15,623 nucleotides of DNA from Chlamydiia bacterium (GCA_014239035.1 JAAZZY010000033.1:1-15623); one strand, 5' to 3'. Counted from the stretch's first letter, positions 1 to 7,124 are shown. The notes: generated by a model not told the origin, from the sequence alone. Made by a program: numbers and translations.

Positions 1-215
1 TTATAGATTCTAGGGATGTAGATGTTAAACAGAACTATAAATCCGATTTAATATGGATTATATGGGAGATTATATTACTAGAACTTAAAGAGAAAGATAA
101 GTTTATAAAAAAACAAAATGTTTTAACGAATTTAAAACACCAAAAACTACACACGAAAAAAGAGGGATATCCTTATGGAGTTCCCACATTAACGAATGTA
201 ATTTTGCAAAAATAA
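1..215 (+). CDS. 3' end of an unidentified gene, cut by the left edge
   Basis: Reading frame 3 is open from the first base to a TAA at 213-215, giving 70 residues of a C-terminus. A second stop (TAG) follows immediately. The translation begins IDSRDVDVKQNYKSD and ends TNVILQK. It is rich in lysine and isoleucine, with a Trp/Ile-rich helix-like stretch (LIWIIWEIILLELKEK) near residues 16-31. I do not recognise a family. Seventy stop-free codons in AT-rich DNA at the edge of a window make a real gene more likely than not, but chance cannot be excluded. The next gene points the opposite way, so this gene is not co-transcribed with the porin genes. Confidence 0.5.
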   Translation, partial: IDSRDVDVKQNYKSDLIWIIWEIILLELKEKDKFIKKQNVLTNLKHQKLHTKKEGYPYGVPTLTNVILQK

Positions 216-231
216 TAGAAGTAGAAGTGCA

Positions 232-303
232 TTTTTTGACAGAAGTTTTTTATCTTTTTTTGACAGTGCTGTAGCCGTTTTATGTAAGCACACACAGCTA
301 CAG
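232..303. repeat. Direct repeat and inverted repeat in a convergent intergenic gap
   Basis: The 11-mer TTTTTTGACAG occurs at 232-242 and again at 256-266, exactly 24 bases apart. Just after it, CTGTAGC (269-275) pairs with GCTACAG (297-303) across a 21-base loop. The gap lies between the stop of the left-edge gene and the stop of the minus-strand porin gene, where a bidirectional terminator would be expected. Neither strand has a uridine tract after the stem, so this is not a standard intrinsic terminator. Function unknown. Confidence 0.35.
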
Positions 304-325
304 GAAGATAGAGGTGTTTAACTAA

Positions 326-1285
326 TTAAAAGTTCCACTGCACGCCCATGTAGGGCGCAAAAGAATATAACATTCTTGCAGAGTATGGTTTTCTAAACGC
401 AAATCCCCAAGAACCTTGTTGTGTTGACTCTCCAATATTTGGGATTTTTCCCCAGCTATTGAACTTACAGCCTAATACAAATGATATAACAGCATCTAAT
501 GATGCTGATTTAGCGCGTATGCCTAGATCTAGTTGCCACAAAGCACTAGCTCCATACTTTTGGTGTAGGGTGTTTACAAAAGTGGCTTCTAGGCCTGCTG
601 CAGTAACGTATTGAATATATTGACGGATGTCTGTCCAGCTTTGCCAGCATGGCCCAACACCTGCATTGAAATAGAGGGCATACATCCAGCTCTTCATAAC
701 CATAATCCACGGCAGTTCAAACATGAATTTTGCATAAACAGCATTCAATGCAATATTAGCTCTAAACTGAGAATCTGGAAGTGAAGTCGTCGCAGTTCTC
801 GTTGCGCCTGCTGGAACAAGTGTGGGAGCAAAGCGAGATTGAAAACTAATGTTGTTTTGGTTTTGCAAAGCTAAGGCAACTTTAAACCAATCTAGTATAC
901 GGTAGCCGAAAAATATGTCATAGATAGGAGTTCTATTGTAGCTAAAACCTCCGACCTTTTTAGTGTTTGTTCCACCTGTGACACTTCTAGCAGAAGCTGG
1001 AGTTAAACTTGTATCACCTTTGACATGAGAAAAATATATGAAACCGAGTCCAACAGTGGATGTTGCAAAAGTACGATCAGTATCATTTTGAACGTTGTTA
1101 ATAAGAGTGTAGTAGGGCTTCCATGAATCGACTCCTTCATAGTTTCCCGAGCGAGATTTATGTTTTTTACTATTACTTGCGTATGCCGCAATTGCTGGGG
1201 CCTCTAAAAATGCTTCATTGGCAAATGCATTTTGATAAAGAAAAAGTATGGAAAATAAAAAAATAAACCGCTTAATGCTTTTCAT
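326..1285 (-). CDS. MOMP-like outer-membrane beta-barrel protein (shorter paralogue)
   Basis: A 319-residue secreted protein, probably a beta-barrel porin of the outer membrane. I place the start at ATG 1285-1283, where GGAGG stands about six bases upstream. A start 30 bases further upstream would put residues in front of a clean signal peptide. From the chosen start there is a Sec signal (MKSIKRFIFLFSILFLYQ) with likely cleavage after AFA. The protein ends in WNF, a terminal aromatic residue typical of barrels inserted by BamA. It shares with its neighbour the motifs VKG, RTP-x-Y, WQSWT, GCKF-xx-WG and a C-terminal (A/V)PY-(M/I)-G block, so the two are paralogues. Expanded MOMP-like families are known in Simkania and related chlamydiae. 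The family name is inferred from these motifs and the context; the outer-membrane location is well supported. Confidence 0.82.
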   Translation of the reverse strand: MKSIKRFIFLFSILFLYQNAFANEAFLEAPAIAAYASNSKKHKSRSGNYEGVDSWKPYYTLINNVQNDTDRTFATSTVGLGFIYFSHVKGDTSLTPASARSVTGGTNTKKVGGFSYNRTPIYDIFFGYRILDWFKVALALQNQNNISFQSRFAPTLVPAGATRTATTSLPDSQFRANIALNAVYAKFMFELPWIMVMKSWMYALYFNAGVGPCWQSWTDIRQYIQYVTAAGLEATFVNTLHQKYGASALWQLDLGIRAKSASLDAVISFVLGCKFNSWGKIPNIGESTQQGSWGFAFRKPYSARMLYSFAPYMGVQWNF

Positions 1286-1321
1286 AATAGGCCTCCAGAC
1301 CTGAAACAAAACCATTAGCGG

Positions 1322-1349
1322 CTTATATCTATTTTACAATTATTGTAAA
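1322..1349 (-). promoter_or_regulatory. Candidate promoter of the shorter porin gene
   Basis: On the minus strand, TTTACA (1349-1344) is separated by 16 bases from TATAAG (1327-1322). Each hexamer matches the sigma-70 consensus at five of six positions. Transcription would begin near 1315, giving a leader of about 30 bases before the ATG at 1285 that includes the GGAGG ribosome-binding site. The -35 box lies inside a perfect palindrome (separate entry). Confidence 0.5.
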
Positions 1350-1351
1350 AT
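1331..1351. promoter_or_regulatory. Perfect 21-bp palindrome, candidate operator
   Basis: ATTTTACAAT (1331-1340), one central base (1341), then its exact reverse complement ATTGTAAAAT (1342-1351). It lies between the two porin genes and covers the -35 box and part of the spacer of the candidate promoter for the downstream porin gene. As RNA it could also form a stem with no real loop, with no T-tract after it, so a protein-binding site is more plausible than a terminator. The regulator is not known. Confidence 0.45.
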
Positions 1352-1370
1352 TTAATTTTTAAAAAGTTGA

Positions 1371-2771
1371 CTAAAAGTCAAATACAATTCCGATGTAAGG
1401 AACCCATGCATAAATTGTTTTAATGCGAATAGGTTTAAAATACCCAGGTCTAATGCGTCCATTAAAACTGGTAAGTGTAGGATCATTGGCTGTTGAACCA
1501 TCATTAAAGATATCGCCTTGATCTTTTTGATCTCCAAGCCCTCTAGTAGATCCCCAACCAACAAATTTACAACCCATTCTAAATGCTGTTTTAGAAAAAA
1601 TATTGGAGGGTTTAAAAAGGAACCCGGCATCTCCTGTATAAGAGAAATTGGTATAATACTGATTTCTGAATGATACATTTGAGTTTTGCATGGAATCAAG
1701 GACGCCAACTGCATTATTAAAAAATGATTGAACAGCTTGTACTTTTGTCCAGCTCTGCCAAGCCCCAGCAACAGAACCTCCAAAAAATAAATCCATAGTC
1801 CAACCTGAATACCTTAACATTTCGTTCCAATGAAACATTAATTTTCCACCAATTGAATATAAATCTAAATTAGCCTCGAAGTTGTTTATTACAAGCGTAG
1901 GGACACCTGCCGCTATATAAGCGAATTGAAACGGTTTTGTCCTTATGGCGATACCTTGCTGAGCTTGAATGGTACAACCAAAGTCAACCGAATTCATCAA
2001 ATGCCAACCGAAGTCCAAAGTATAGAGTGGAGTGCGGTTAGTCTCAATTCTACCTCTAATAGGTTGAGATTGAGTAAAACCCACGCCGCCTGATTGGCCT
2101 GTTGGAGGTAGGAAAATGTTTTCAGGAATCGTAATTAAATTACCTTTTACTCCTGCAAAATATAAAAAGCTTAGACCTGCATCAAATTCTGTAAAAAATT
2201 TAGAACGTGCAGGCATTGGAGGAGGAGGAGCAGACCGCGATGATCTAGCAGTCATAGTGCGTCTAGGAACAGTTGATGACACTGTTTGTGTTACCTGAGG
2301 CGCACTTGCAGCAGGTGTTGTTACAGGTGTCATGAAAACGCCAGGAGATGCTTGCGCAGTGGTATTATTTTTATCAGCTAAAGACCCTATCAAAAAAGCT
2401 GCAAAACATTTCAGGTCATCACTTTGCTTAACATCACCGATCCAAACAAACTTAGGAACCCAAGTGTTTGCCGGAGAGCCATCAGCTTGCTGAGTGGCCA
2501 TTGGCATGCTAATAGAACCTAAATTAGCTTGTAAGTTACCCAAAAAATCTAGTTGGGAGCCTTCAGCTTCGGGTTCTTTAACATTAGACTCTAAAAATTT
2601 GGAATCAGCTGCTTGTAAATCAGCACCAATATCTATTACAGATGGCTTAATGAGCATTTCATCTGCAATTGAGTGATCAGGCTCTTCTTCAAGATTCTCA
2701 CCGCTAGCACAAAGGGCAAACGGTAGAAAAAATACGAAAACTAAAAAACGATAACTTATAAGGGTTCTCAT
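1371..2771 (-). CDS. MOMP-like outer-membrane beta-barrel protein with a proline/serine-rich N-terminal extension
   Basis: A 466-residue secreted protein. The ATG at 2771-2769 is preferred over a TTG 12 bases upstream, because GGAG lies six bases before the ATG and a signal peptide then begins at once (MRTLISYRFLVFVFFLPF, cleavage probably near CAS-GE). After the signal comes an acidic region and then a low-complexity stretch rich in Thr, Ser, Ala and Pro, with a run of four prolines before PARSKFF (around residues 185-195). The barrel domain fills the C-terminal 270 residues and ends in FDF. It shares with the downstream porin the motifs VKG, RTP-L-Y, WQSWT, GCKF-xx-WG and the final PYIG block. 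It is about 150 residues longer than that paralogue, and the whole difference sits in the N-terminal region. That region could be a periplasmic plug or a linker. Likely role: porin or surface protein. Confidence 0.82.
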   Translation of the reverse strand: MRTLISYRFLVFVFFLPFALCASGENLEEEPDHSIADEMLIKPSVIDIGADLQAADSKFLESNVKEPEAEGSQLDFLGNLQANLGSISMPMATQQADGSPANTWVPKFVWIGDVKQSDDLKCFAAFLIGSLADKNNTTAQASPGVFMTPVTTPAASAPQVTQTVSSTVPRRTMTARSSRSAPPPPMPARSKFFTEFDAGLSFLYFAGVKGNLITIPENIFLPPTGQSGGVGFTQSQPIRGRIETNRTPLYTLDFGWHLMNSVDFGCTIQAQQGIAIRTKPFQFAYIAAGVPTLVINNFEANLDLYSIGGKLMFHWNEMLRYSGWTMDLFFGGSVAGAWQSWTKVQAVQSFFNNAVGVLDSMQNSNVSFRNQYYTNFSYTGDAGFLFKPSNIFSKTAFRMGCKFVGWGSTRGLGDQKDQGDIFNDGSTANDPTLTSFNGRIRPGYFKPIRIKTIYAWVPYIGIVFDF

Positions 2772-2779
2772 CCCACTCT

Positions 2780-2833
2780 CCAAATATTTTCATAAAATAA
2801 ATTTATGATTCTATCGGATAAAAAAATATTTGG
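2780..2833. repeat. Long inverted repeat upstream of the longer porin gene
   Basis: CCAAATATTTT (2780-2790) is matched exactly by its reverse complement AAAATATTTGG (2823-2833) across 32 bases. A second pair, CATAAA (2791-2796) and TTTATG (2802-2807), is nested inside. On the minus strand the proximal arm ends in TTTGG and runs directly into the ribosome-binding site GGAG. A weak -10-like TAGAAT (2813-2808) lies between the arms. If transcription starts upstream of 2833 the stem would mask the ribosome-binding site; if it starts near 2801 the repeat is more likely a DNA site. Confidence 0.45.
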
Positions 2834-2850
2834 AAATCATTTAATGAGTA

Positions 2851-3759
2851 TTAAGTTTGAGCAACCATTTTGAAATGGTTTTGTTCGCTATCTAGTTCTT
2901 GATTATGAATTTTCAAAAGGTAGCGATAAAAGTCATTAGATGAAAAGTAATCAGAATGTCCTTTTATGACATCTGAAGAATCTATGACCTTTAAATTTAA
3001 AGGATGTGGAAGAGGGCATTCAGGGCCTTTAAGACCTAATGCAAAAGTTGAGCTTTCTGCTAAATAATAGGGCCAACCAAGTGCATAATCACAATTGGAG
3101 TGAAAAACAAAAAGTGATTTGCAGAAGTTTAAAACCTTAGCATATTTATGTGATGGATTTAAAGAGTCATGGGGCACTGCTGCTGCAACTGAATAAATGT
3201 TATCAACTGCTAGACCTTTTGGACTGTGTCTAGAGAGAGCTTCAAAAAGAAGAAGGTTGCCCATGCTGTGTGCCATCACGTCTGTTTTTTTGGCCACATG
3301 AGATATTTGCGCTAATTGATGGGCAAATTTGGGCGCTAAAATCTTAGCATGATCCTGTGCCGAGTAGTAATATACTTCACGATCGAAACTAGGCCAGCTA
3401 TAGCCAATTATAGCATCATAGGGGCGATGATTAGCATATGCGTTCTCAGCGCCATACCCTAGATAGTATTTAATTAAGCTCGTAACTTTTGAATAGAAGG
3501 GCAAGTTGAGCTGTAAGGCAAAAAGATTCTCTTTTAGGTGGGCATGGCTTTTAACCACATCATCTCGTGTGTTTTGAAGGCCATGGACGTAGACCAAGAC
3601 TTTTTTGCCTTTGAGGCCTTTTAATACGTCTTGAAATTCAGCAGGAGACAAGATTTTCTCTTCATCTTGCTCAAGTTCAGCGTATTGAGTCGTTTTAGAA
3701 ATTTCATGAGTGCCCCAAAAATGAGGCCCTCTTTCATTGATTAAAAATACAGGATTCAT
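2851..3759 (-). CDS. Alpha/beta hydrolase (DUF900-like), catalytic triad intact
   Basis: A 302-residue serine hydrolase with no signal peptide or membrane segment, so probably cytoplasmic or delivered by a Sec-independent route. The strand-turn motif VYVHGLQNT (residues 56-64) supplies the oxyanion region. IGYSWPSFD (118-126) and the following Tyr-rich DREVYYYSAQDHA resemble the DUF900 group of alpha/beta hydrolases. The nucleophile elbow is AHSMGN with Ser165. Asp224 (SNCDYALG) and His268 (KGHSDYF) are well placed to complete the triad. Substrate unknown; a lipase or esterase is possible. No strong ribosome-binding site precedes the ATG. It diverges from the first phosphatase-like gene across a 121-base gap, so the two could be co-regulated, although they lie in separate transcripts. 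Confidence 0.75.
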   Translation of the reverse strand: MNPVFLINERGPHFWGTHEISKTTQYAELEQDEEKILSPAEFQDVLKGLKGKKVLVYVHGLQNTRDDVVKSHAHLKENLFALQLNLPFYSKVTSLIKYYLGYGAENAYANHRPYDAIIGYSWPSFDREVYYYSAQDHAKILAPKFAHQLAQISHVAKKTDVMAHSMGNLLLFEALSRHSPKGLAVDNIYSVAAAVPHDSLNPSHKYAKVLNFCKSLFVFHSNCDYALGWPYYLAESSTFALGLKGPECPLPHPLNLKVIDSSDVIKGHSDYFSSNDFYRYLLKIHNQELDSEQNHFKMVAQT

Positions 3760-3808
3760 AAATGTCTTATAATTAACTACTTGAAGTTTTAAGAGCTAAA
3801 CAAATTTA

Positions 3809-3837
3809 TTGACTTTAATCTCTTTTTATGGTAAAAT
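3809..3837 (+). promoter_or_regulatory. Sigma-70-type promoter of the first phosphatase-like gene
   Basis: TTGACT (3809-3814), a spacer of exactly 17 bases, then TAAAAT (3832-3837); each hexamer matches the consensus at five of six positions. Transcription would begin near 3844, leaving a leader of about 37 bases before the ATG at 3881. A purine-rich AAAGAGAG (3867-3874) can serve as the ribosome-binding site. This is among the best promoter matches in the window. Confidence 0.7.
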
Positions 3838-3880
3838 ATTGTACAGGTAAGTTATTAAGATTAAATAAAGAGAGCAGCGA

Positions 3881-5401
3881 ATGTCATTTCAATTAGACCG
3901 ATATGTAGACCGAAATATGTTTATTGTTAGGCAGCCATGCAGCAGACCCTTAACGACGCTAGATGAACCCGTAAAGCATGGTCCTTTAAAAAAACCTACA
4001 GCAGAGGTAGTTTTAGTAGATGATGCTGCCCAGCGTTTGATTTCAGCAACATCAGCTGATCAAGTAGCTTCAGGTAAGGAACGATTCGACTGGAGGACCC
4101 CGAGAGAAAATCGCTATTTAGTAGCTCTTAAATCTTTATCTTCTTTTAAACATAGTGGTCAATCAGTTGAAGTTCTGGTTGAGAATGTTTCACATCTAGG
4201 ACTAAAAACAGCGCTTGCTACAATTCGGAATATCTCAAGAGGAGAATATACCTCAGAGGAAGTTAGAACATATCACTATGGGAATTTTCTGGGAGCACTT
4301 CGGGCAGCTGTGAACGAAACAGTTGGATTTGACTCAGAGGTAACCCAAGCGCTTTGTTTGGCAACCTTTGTAATAGATATCAAGACAACTGAGATAGGGG
4401 TAGATTTTATAGATAAGCTACTTGGAGACTATCATCCTCAATCAGTTGAAGAACTAAGTGCTGGAAAGCTTGAAAGCACTCTAAAACAAGGATTAAAAGG
4501 GAAATCTCAAAAGCAAAAGCTTACAGATATCAGACGAAAGATGGCTGCGAGCTCACATTTTCCTGGTGTAACTTGGGATCCTGTATCCTACAGCATCAGA
4601 TCACACCTTGCAACTGTTCAAATTGGCGCAAAAGATGTCACCTTTTTTCGTACAGCAGCACCTGTGGTTGGTGAAAATGTCTCTCCCCAAATAGATCCTC
4701 TATTTATAGGAATGCTTAGAGAATTAAAGGCTAAAGGAAAACAGTATCTATACATCAACAATCAGAGTGCTGATGCACCATCTGATGGACGTTTTTCAGA
4801 AGCTGCTTGTGAGAGTAAGCGTGTCGCTGCTCTAAAGGCTCTTTCTGAATCCCCTGAATTTAAAGGTATGTTTCATGTGGTGAGCTTTGCTCACGATAGT
4901 GCTTTCTATAAAAGAGCCGAAGAGGAACGAGCAGTAGGTTTAAAAGCTGAACTTGTTAAACAACTTTTTTCTGGAGAGCAAGGCTACTTTTTGCCTTCGA
5001 AGTTTTTAGATATTGCTGAAAATTCAGTAAAGCTTCATGAGCTTGTTGAACATATTCATGAAAAATATTTCGAATCTAAGGAGATTTTGAATCTTGAAGA
5101 GCGCCAAGAATTTATTCACATTGCCTACGCAGCTATTTCAGAGTTGATTATTGTTGAGCTCGGTATTGATACTGTTAACGCCACATGTAAAGACGGTGTA
5201 GATAGAGCAGCAGGATCTGTAGCAAACCTGTTTAAATATTCCAACCCAAATATTGATTTTAGTTTGCTTTTATGGAATCTTTCATTTCCAGCTGTTTTAA
5301 ACCATGCTAGACCACCGAAAGCTCACCGTCACGAAGTGAGTATCGCGACATTAAAAAGAATTGATCGTGTACAAAGAACAAACAGGGATTCTCATAGGTA
5401 A
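3881..5401 (+). CDS. SopB/IpgD-like phosphoinositide phosphatase candidate, copy 1
   Basis: A 506-residue protein, first of three tandem paralogues. Near its C-terminus it carries the cysteine-phosphatase signature CX5R as CKDGVDR (Cys436, Arg442), within DTVNATCKDGVDRAAGS. This resembles the P-loop of the type III effectors SopB and IpgD (NCKSGKDRTG), whose catalytic cysteine also lies some 100 residues from the end in proteins of about 540-560 residues. Other blocks shared by the trio are R-xxx-P ahead of IDPLF, then KQYLYIN, DSAFYK, EQGYF, an IHEKYF helix, ERQEFIHIAYA just before the P-loop, and PAVLNHARP after it. There is no signal peptide or transmembrane segment. The N-terminal 220 residues are poorly shared and could hold secretion or targeting signals. 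It has its own promoter and terminator. The phosphatase fold is inferred from motif, position and length; substrate and secretion are not shown by the sequence. Confidence 0.7.
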   Translation: MSFQLDRYVDRNMFIVRQPCSRPLTTLDEPVKHGPLKKPTAEVVLVDDAAQRLISATSADQVASGKERFDWRTPRENRYLVALKSLSSFKHSGQSVEVLVENVSHLGLKTALATIRNISRGEYTSEEVRTYHYGNFLGALRAAVNETVGFDSEVTQALCLATFVIDIKTTEIGVDFIDKLLGDYHPQSVEELSAGKLESTLKQGLKGKSQKQKLTDIRRKMAASSHFPGVTWDPVSYSIRSHLATVQIGAKDVTFFRTAAPVVGENVSPQIDPLFIGMLRELKAKGKQYLYINNQSADAPSDGRFSEAACESKRVAALKALSESPEFKGMFHVVSFAHDSAFYKRAEEERAVGLKAELVKQLFSGEQGYFLPSKFLDIAENSVKLHELVEHIHEKYFESKEILNLEERQEFIHIAYAAISELIIVELGIDTVNATCKDGVDRAAGSVANLFKYSNPNIDFSLLLWNLSFPAVLNHARPPKAHRHEVSIATLKRIDRVQRTNRDSHR

Positions 5402-5463
5402 AAACTACACCTTGAATACCGAGCTCAAGAATAGTTTAAAACTACGTTAAAAATAAGTTATTG

Positions 5464-5496
5464 AAAAATGCCCTCTTTTTGTAAGGGGGCATTTTT
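5464..5496 (+). terminator. Intrinsic terminator after copy 1
   Basis: A stem of 12 pairs forms between AAAAATGCCCTC (5464-5475) and GGGGGCATTTTT (5485-5496), with one G-T pair and a nine-base loop. The right arm ends in a run of five T. It begins 62 bases after the stop codon of copy 1 and about 60 bases before the start of copy 2, so copies 1 and 2 are probably separate transcription units. The flanking A and T runs would also allow some termination of minus-strand transcripts. Confidence 0.85.
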
Positions 5497-5553
5497 GTTG
5501 CATCTAAACTTTGAATTTTTTAACCTCTGCTAGAGAATAGAAAAAGTGTCATT

Positions 5554-7101
5554 ATGAACCTGAAATTAAAGGTATCTCTGGTAGTTTCCCTCTGCGCGGT
5601 TTCAGCATGGGTGCACCCTTGCCCTTTCACTTCGTATAAAAGGGGGCAGTTTCAAAAAAAGCAGGTGGCATCTTTCTCTCCTAAATCTGATTCTAAACAG
5701 GTAATAAACCATTTTCAAAAGAGATACGAAGTGGCTCTTTCAGAACTTCAGTTTCAATGCCCCTATGATTTGATTCAGTCCAGGCAACGTATTAAAACTC
5801 TGGAAGGCTTTCTAAGCCATGCTGAATCTTTTGCTGAGCGCAAAGCTATCAAAAAAACATCTCGAGCTCTCAAACTAATCCTAGATAAAGACTTTAAACC
5901 AAGTCTTCAAGGTAGGGATCGCTACAAACATTTTATCGAAGTTTTAAGAATCGCTATAGAAAATAAGAATGTAGCTGCTTGGAAAAGCCCTGAGATGCAG
6001 CGCTTTATAAGCATTATTTTGCAGAATATTAGCTATTCACATTTTACAGTGAATTTCAATCATACAAAGATTGGCTATCAATATTTTTGGGACGTCCTAC
6101 CCAAAAAATTAGCGCAGCTTGATCCCACAGAGCTCAATGCAAAACTTTTAAATAAGATGATTAATAAAATTTTTCCCGCACGAACCCCTACAGTTTTGTT
6201 CAGTAAGTTAAACCAAAAACTGCATGCTCCATTTTTTGCTTCTTGGGATGGGGCTATGGCTACTCTGCGCTCCAAGATGGCCACATACGAATGGCAGAGT
6301 CGCAGCGTTTCTCTATTAAGAATGTCCTGTCCGGTCTATGGAAAAAACTATCGCTCTACTATTGATCCTATCTTTGTAGAATACTTAAATGCTCTAAATG
6401 AGAAAAACAAAAGGCATCTCTATATTTCCAACCTCGATACAACTGCAAGCACGCACTCAAAAGAGTTTAAAGTTAGTCAGTTAATGCAGAGCCTTTCTAA
6501 AAATGAGGAGTATAGCGATACCTTTCAATTTATCGTACTTCCATTTGAGAGCTCTTTTTATAAACAAGGTAATCTGGGCCTACTTCGAGCATCTTACTTC
6601 AAGGAGACCTTTTTAAATAGTATGTTGCTTAAGCAGGAAGGCTTTTATTTCTCATCAAAGCTACTTACAAACTCTAAGTTCATTAGTTTCTTAGGTCAGA
6701 TGTTAGATCAAATTCATGAAGTATCTTTTGGTGAGAGAGAATTCTTAGAAAGGATTGAGCGCTGCCAATTTATAGATATAGCGTATGCCCATATTGCTAA
6801 ATATATTGTAGAACAAAATCAGATCGATATGGTTAATTGGTCATGTTTTGAAGGCATTGATAGGTCTATGACCTCCGTAGCTGTCTTTGATGTGCTGTTG
6901 CAATCGATTTCTCCTTCTCCTATACATTTAGATTCAACACTTTATATTTCTCTTTGGCCAGCTATGCTCTATCACCACCGCCATCCTCAGACCACCTGCA
7001 CTGTAAGAGGGTATTCTGCAATTCAAAAGCTTTTGGAAGACCATAAGCAGCCTGCTTTTATCGAAGAAAGCACCACAGCTGTTCAAAATCTGGCCTTATA
7101 G
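5554..7101 (+). CDS. SopB/IpgD-like phosphatase paralogue, copy 2, with altered P-loop and signal-like N-terminus
   Basis: A 515-residue paralogue of the flanking genes. The CX5R element is present as CFEGIDR (Cys431, Arg437) within QIDMVNWSCFEGIDRSM. The basic residue that follows the cysteine in copies 1 and 3 (Lys, Arg) is replaced by Phe, and the next residue by Glu. This changes the charge of the phosphate pocket and may alter substrate or reduce activity. Shared blocks are R-xxx-P with STIDPIF, KRHLYIS, ESSFYKQ (Asp replaced by Glu), EGFYF, QIHEVSF, ERCQFIDIAYA, and PAMLYHHRHP after the P-loop. The N-terminus MNLKLKVSLVVSLCAVSAWV is hydrophobic and looks like a Sec signal or membrane anchor, unlike copies 1 and 3. 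No clear ribosome-binding site precedes the ATG and I see only a weak promoter. Membership of the family is clear; function is inferred. Confidence 0.65.
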   Translation: MNLKLKVSLVVSLCAVSAWVHPCPFTSYKRGQFQKKQVASFSPKSDSKQVINHFQKRYEVALSELQFQCPYDLIQSRQRIKTLEGFLSHAESFAERKAIKKTSRALKLILDKDFKPSLQGRDRYKHFIEVLRIAIENKNVAAWKSPEMQRFISIILQNISYSHFTVNFNHTKIGYQYFWDVLPKKLAQLDPTELNAKLLNKMINKIFPARTPTVLFSKLNQKLHAPFFASWDGAMATLRSKMATYEWQSRSVSLLRMSCPVYGKNYRSTIDPIFVEYLNALNEKNKRHLYISNLDTTASTHSKEFKVSQLMQSLSKNEEYSDTFQFIVLPFESSFYKQGNLGLLRASYFKETFLNSMLLKQEGFYFSSKLLTNSKFISFLGQMLDQIHEVSFGEREFLERIERCQFIDIAYAHIAKYIVEQNQIDMVNWSCFEGIDRSMTSVAVFDVLLQSISPSPIHLDSTLYISLWPAMLYHHRHPQTTCTVRGYSAIQKLLEDHKQPAFIEESTTAVQNLAL

Positions 7102-7124
7102 GCTTATATTCAGTTATATATAAT
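7096..7124 (+). promoter_or_regulatory. Possible promoter for copy 3
   Basis: A perfect TATAAT (7119-7124) stands 17 bases after TTATAG (7096-7101), a poor -35 that overlaps the stop codon of copy 2. It could drive copy 3 with a leader of about 60 bases, or copies 2 and 3 may be co-transcribed across the 87-base gap. The AT-rich context makes chance matches common. Confidence 0.3.

Noticed and set aside
269..303. Hairpin as a terminator between the convergent genes
   Set aside because: Only seven pairs, a 21-base loop and no T-tract on either strand.
1286..1315. N-terminal extension of the shorter porin by ten residues
   Set aside because: The internal ATG at 1285 has GGAGG at good spacing and starts a clean signal peptide; the upstream residues would spoil it.
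1352..1783. 143-codon reading frame on the minus strand inside the longer porin gene
   Set aside because: It overlaps a well-supported secreted protein in another frame, and its translation shows no domain, signal or ribosome-binding site.
2700..2771. Lipoprotein signal in the longer porin (Cys near residue 21)
   Set aside because: The residues before Cys (FAL) do not form a lipobox; a type I signal and barrel end are a better fit.
2772..2783. TTG start four codons upstream for the longer porin
   Set aside because: The ATG at 2771 has a ribosome-binding site at proper spacing, which the TTG would overlap, and a signal peptide starting at once.
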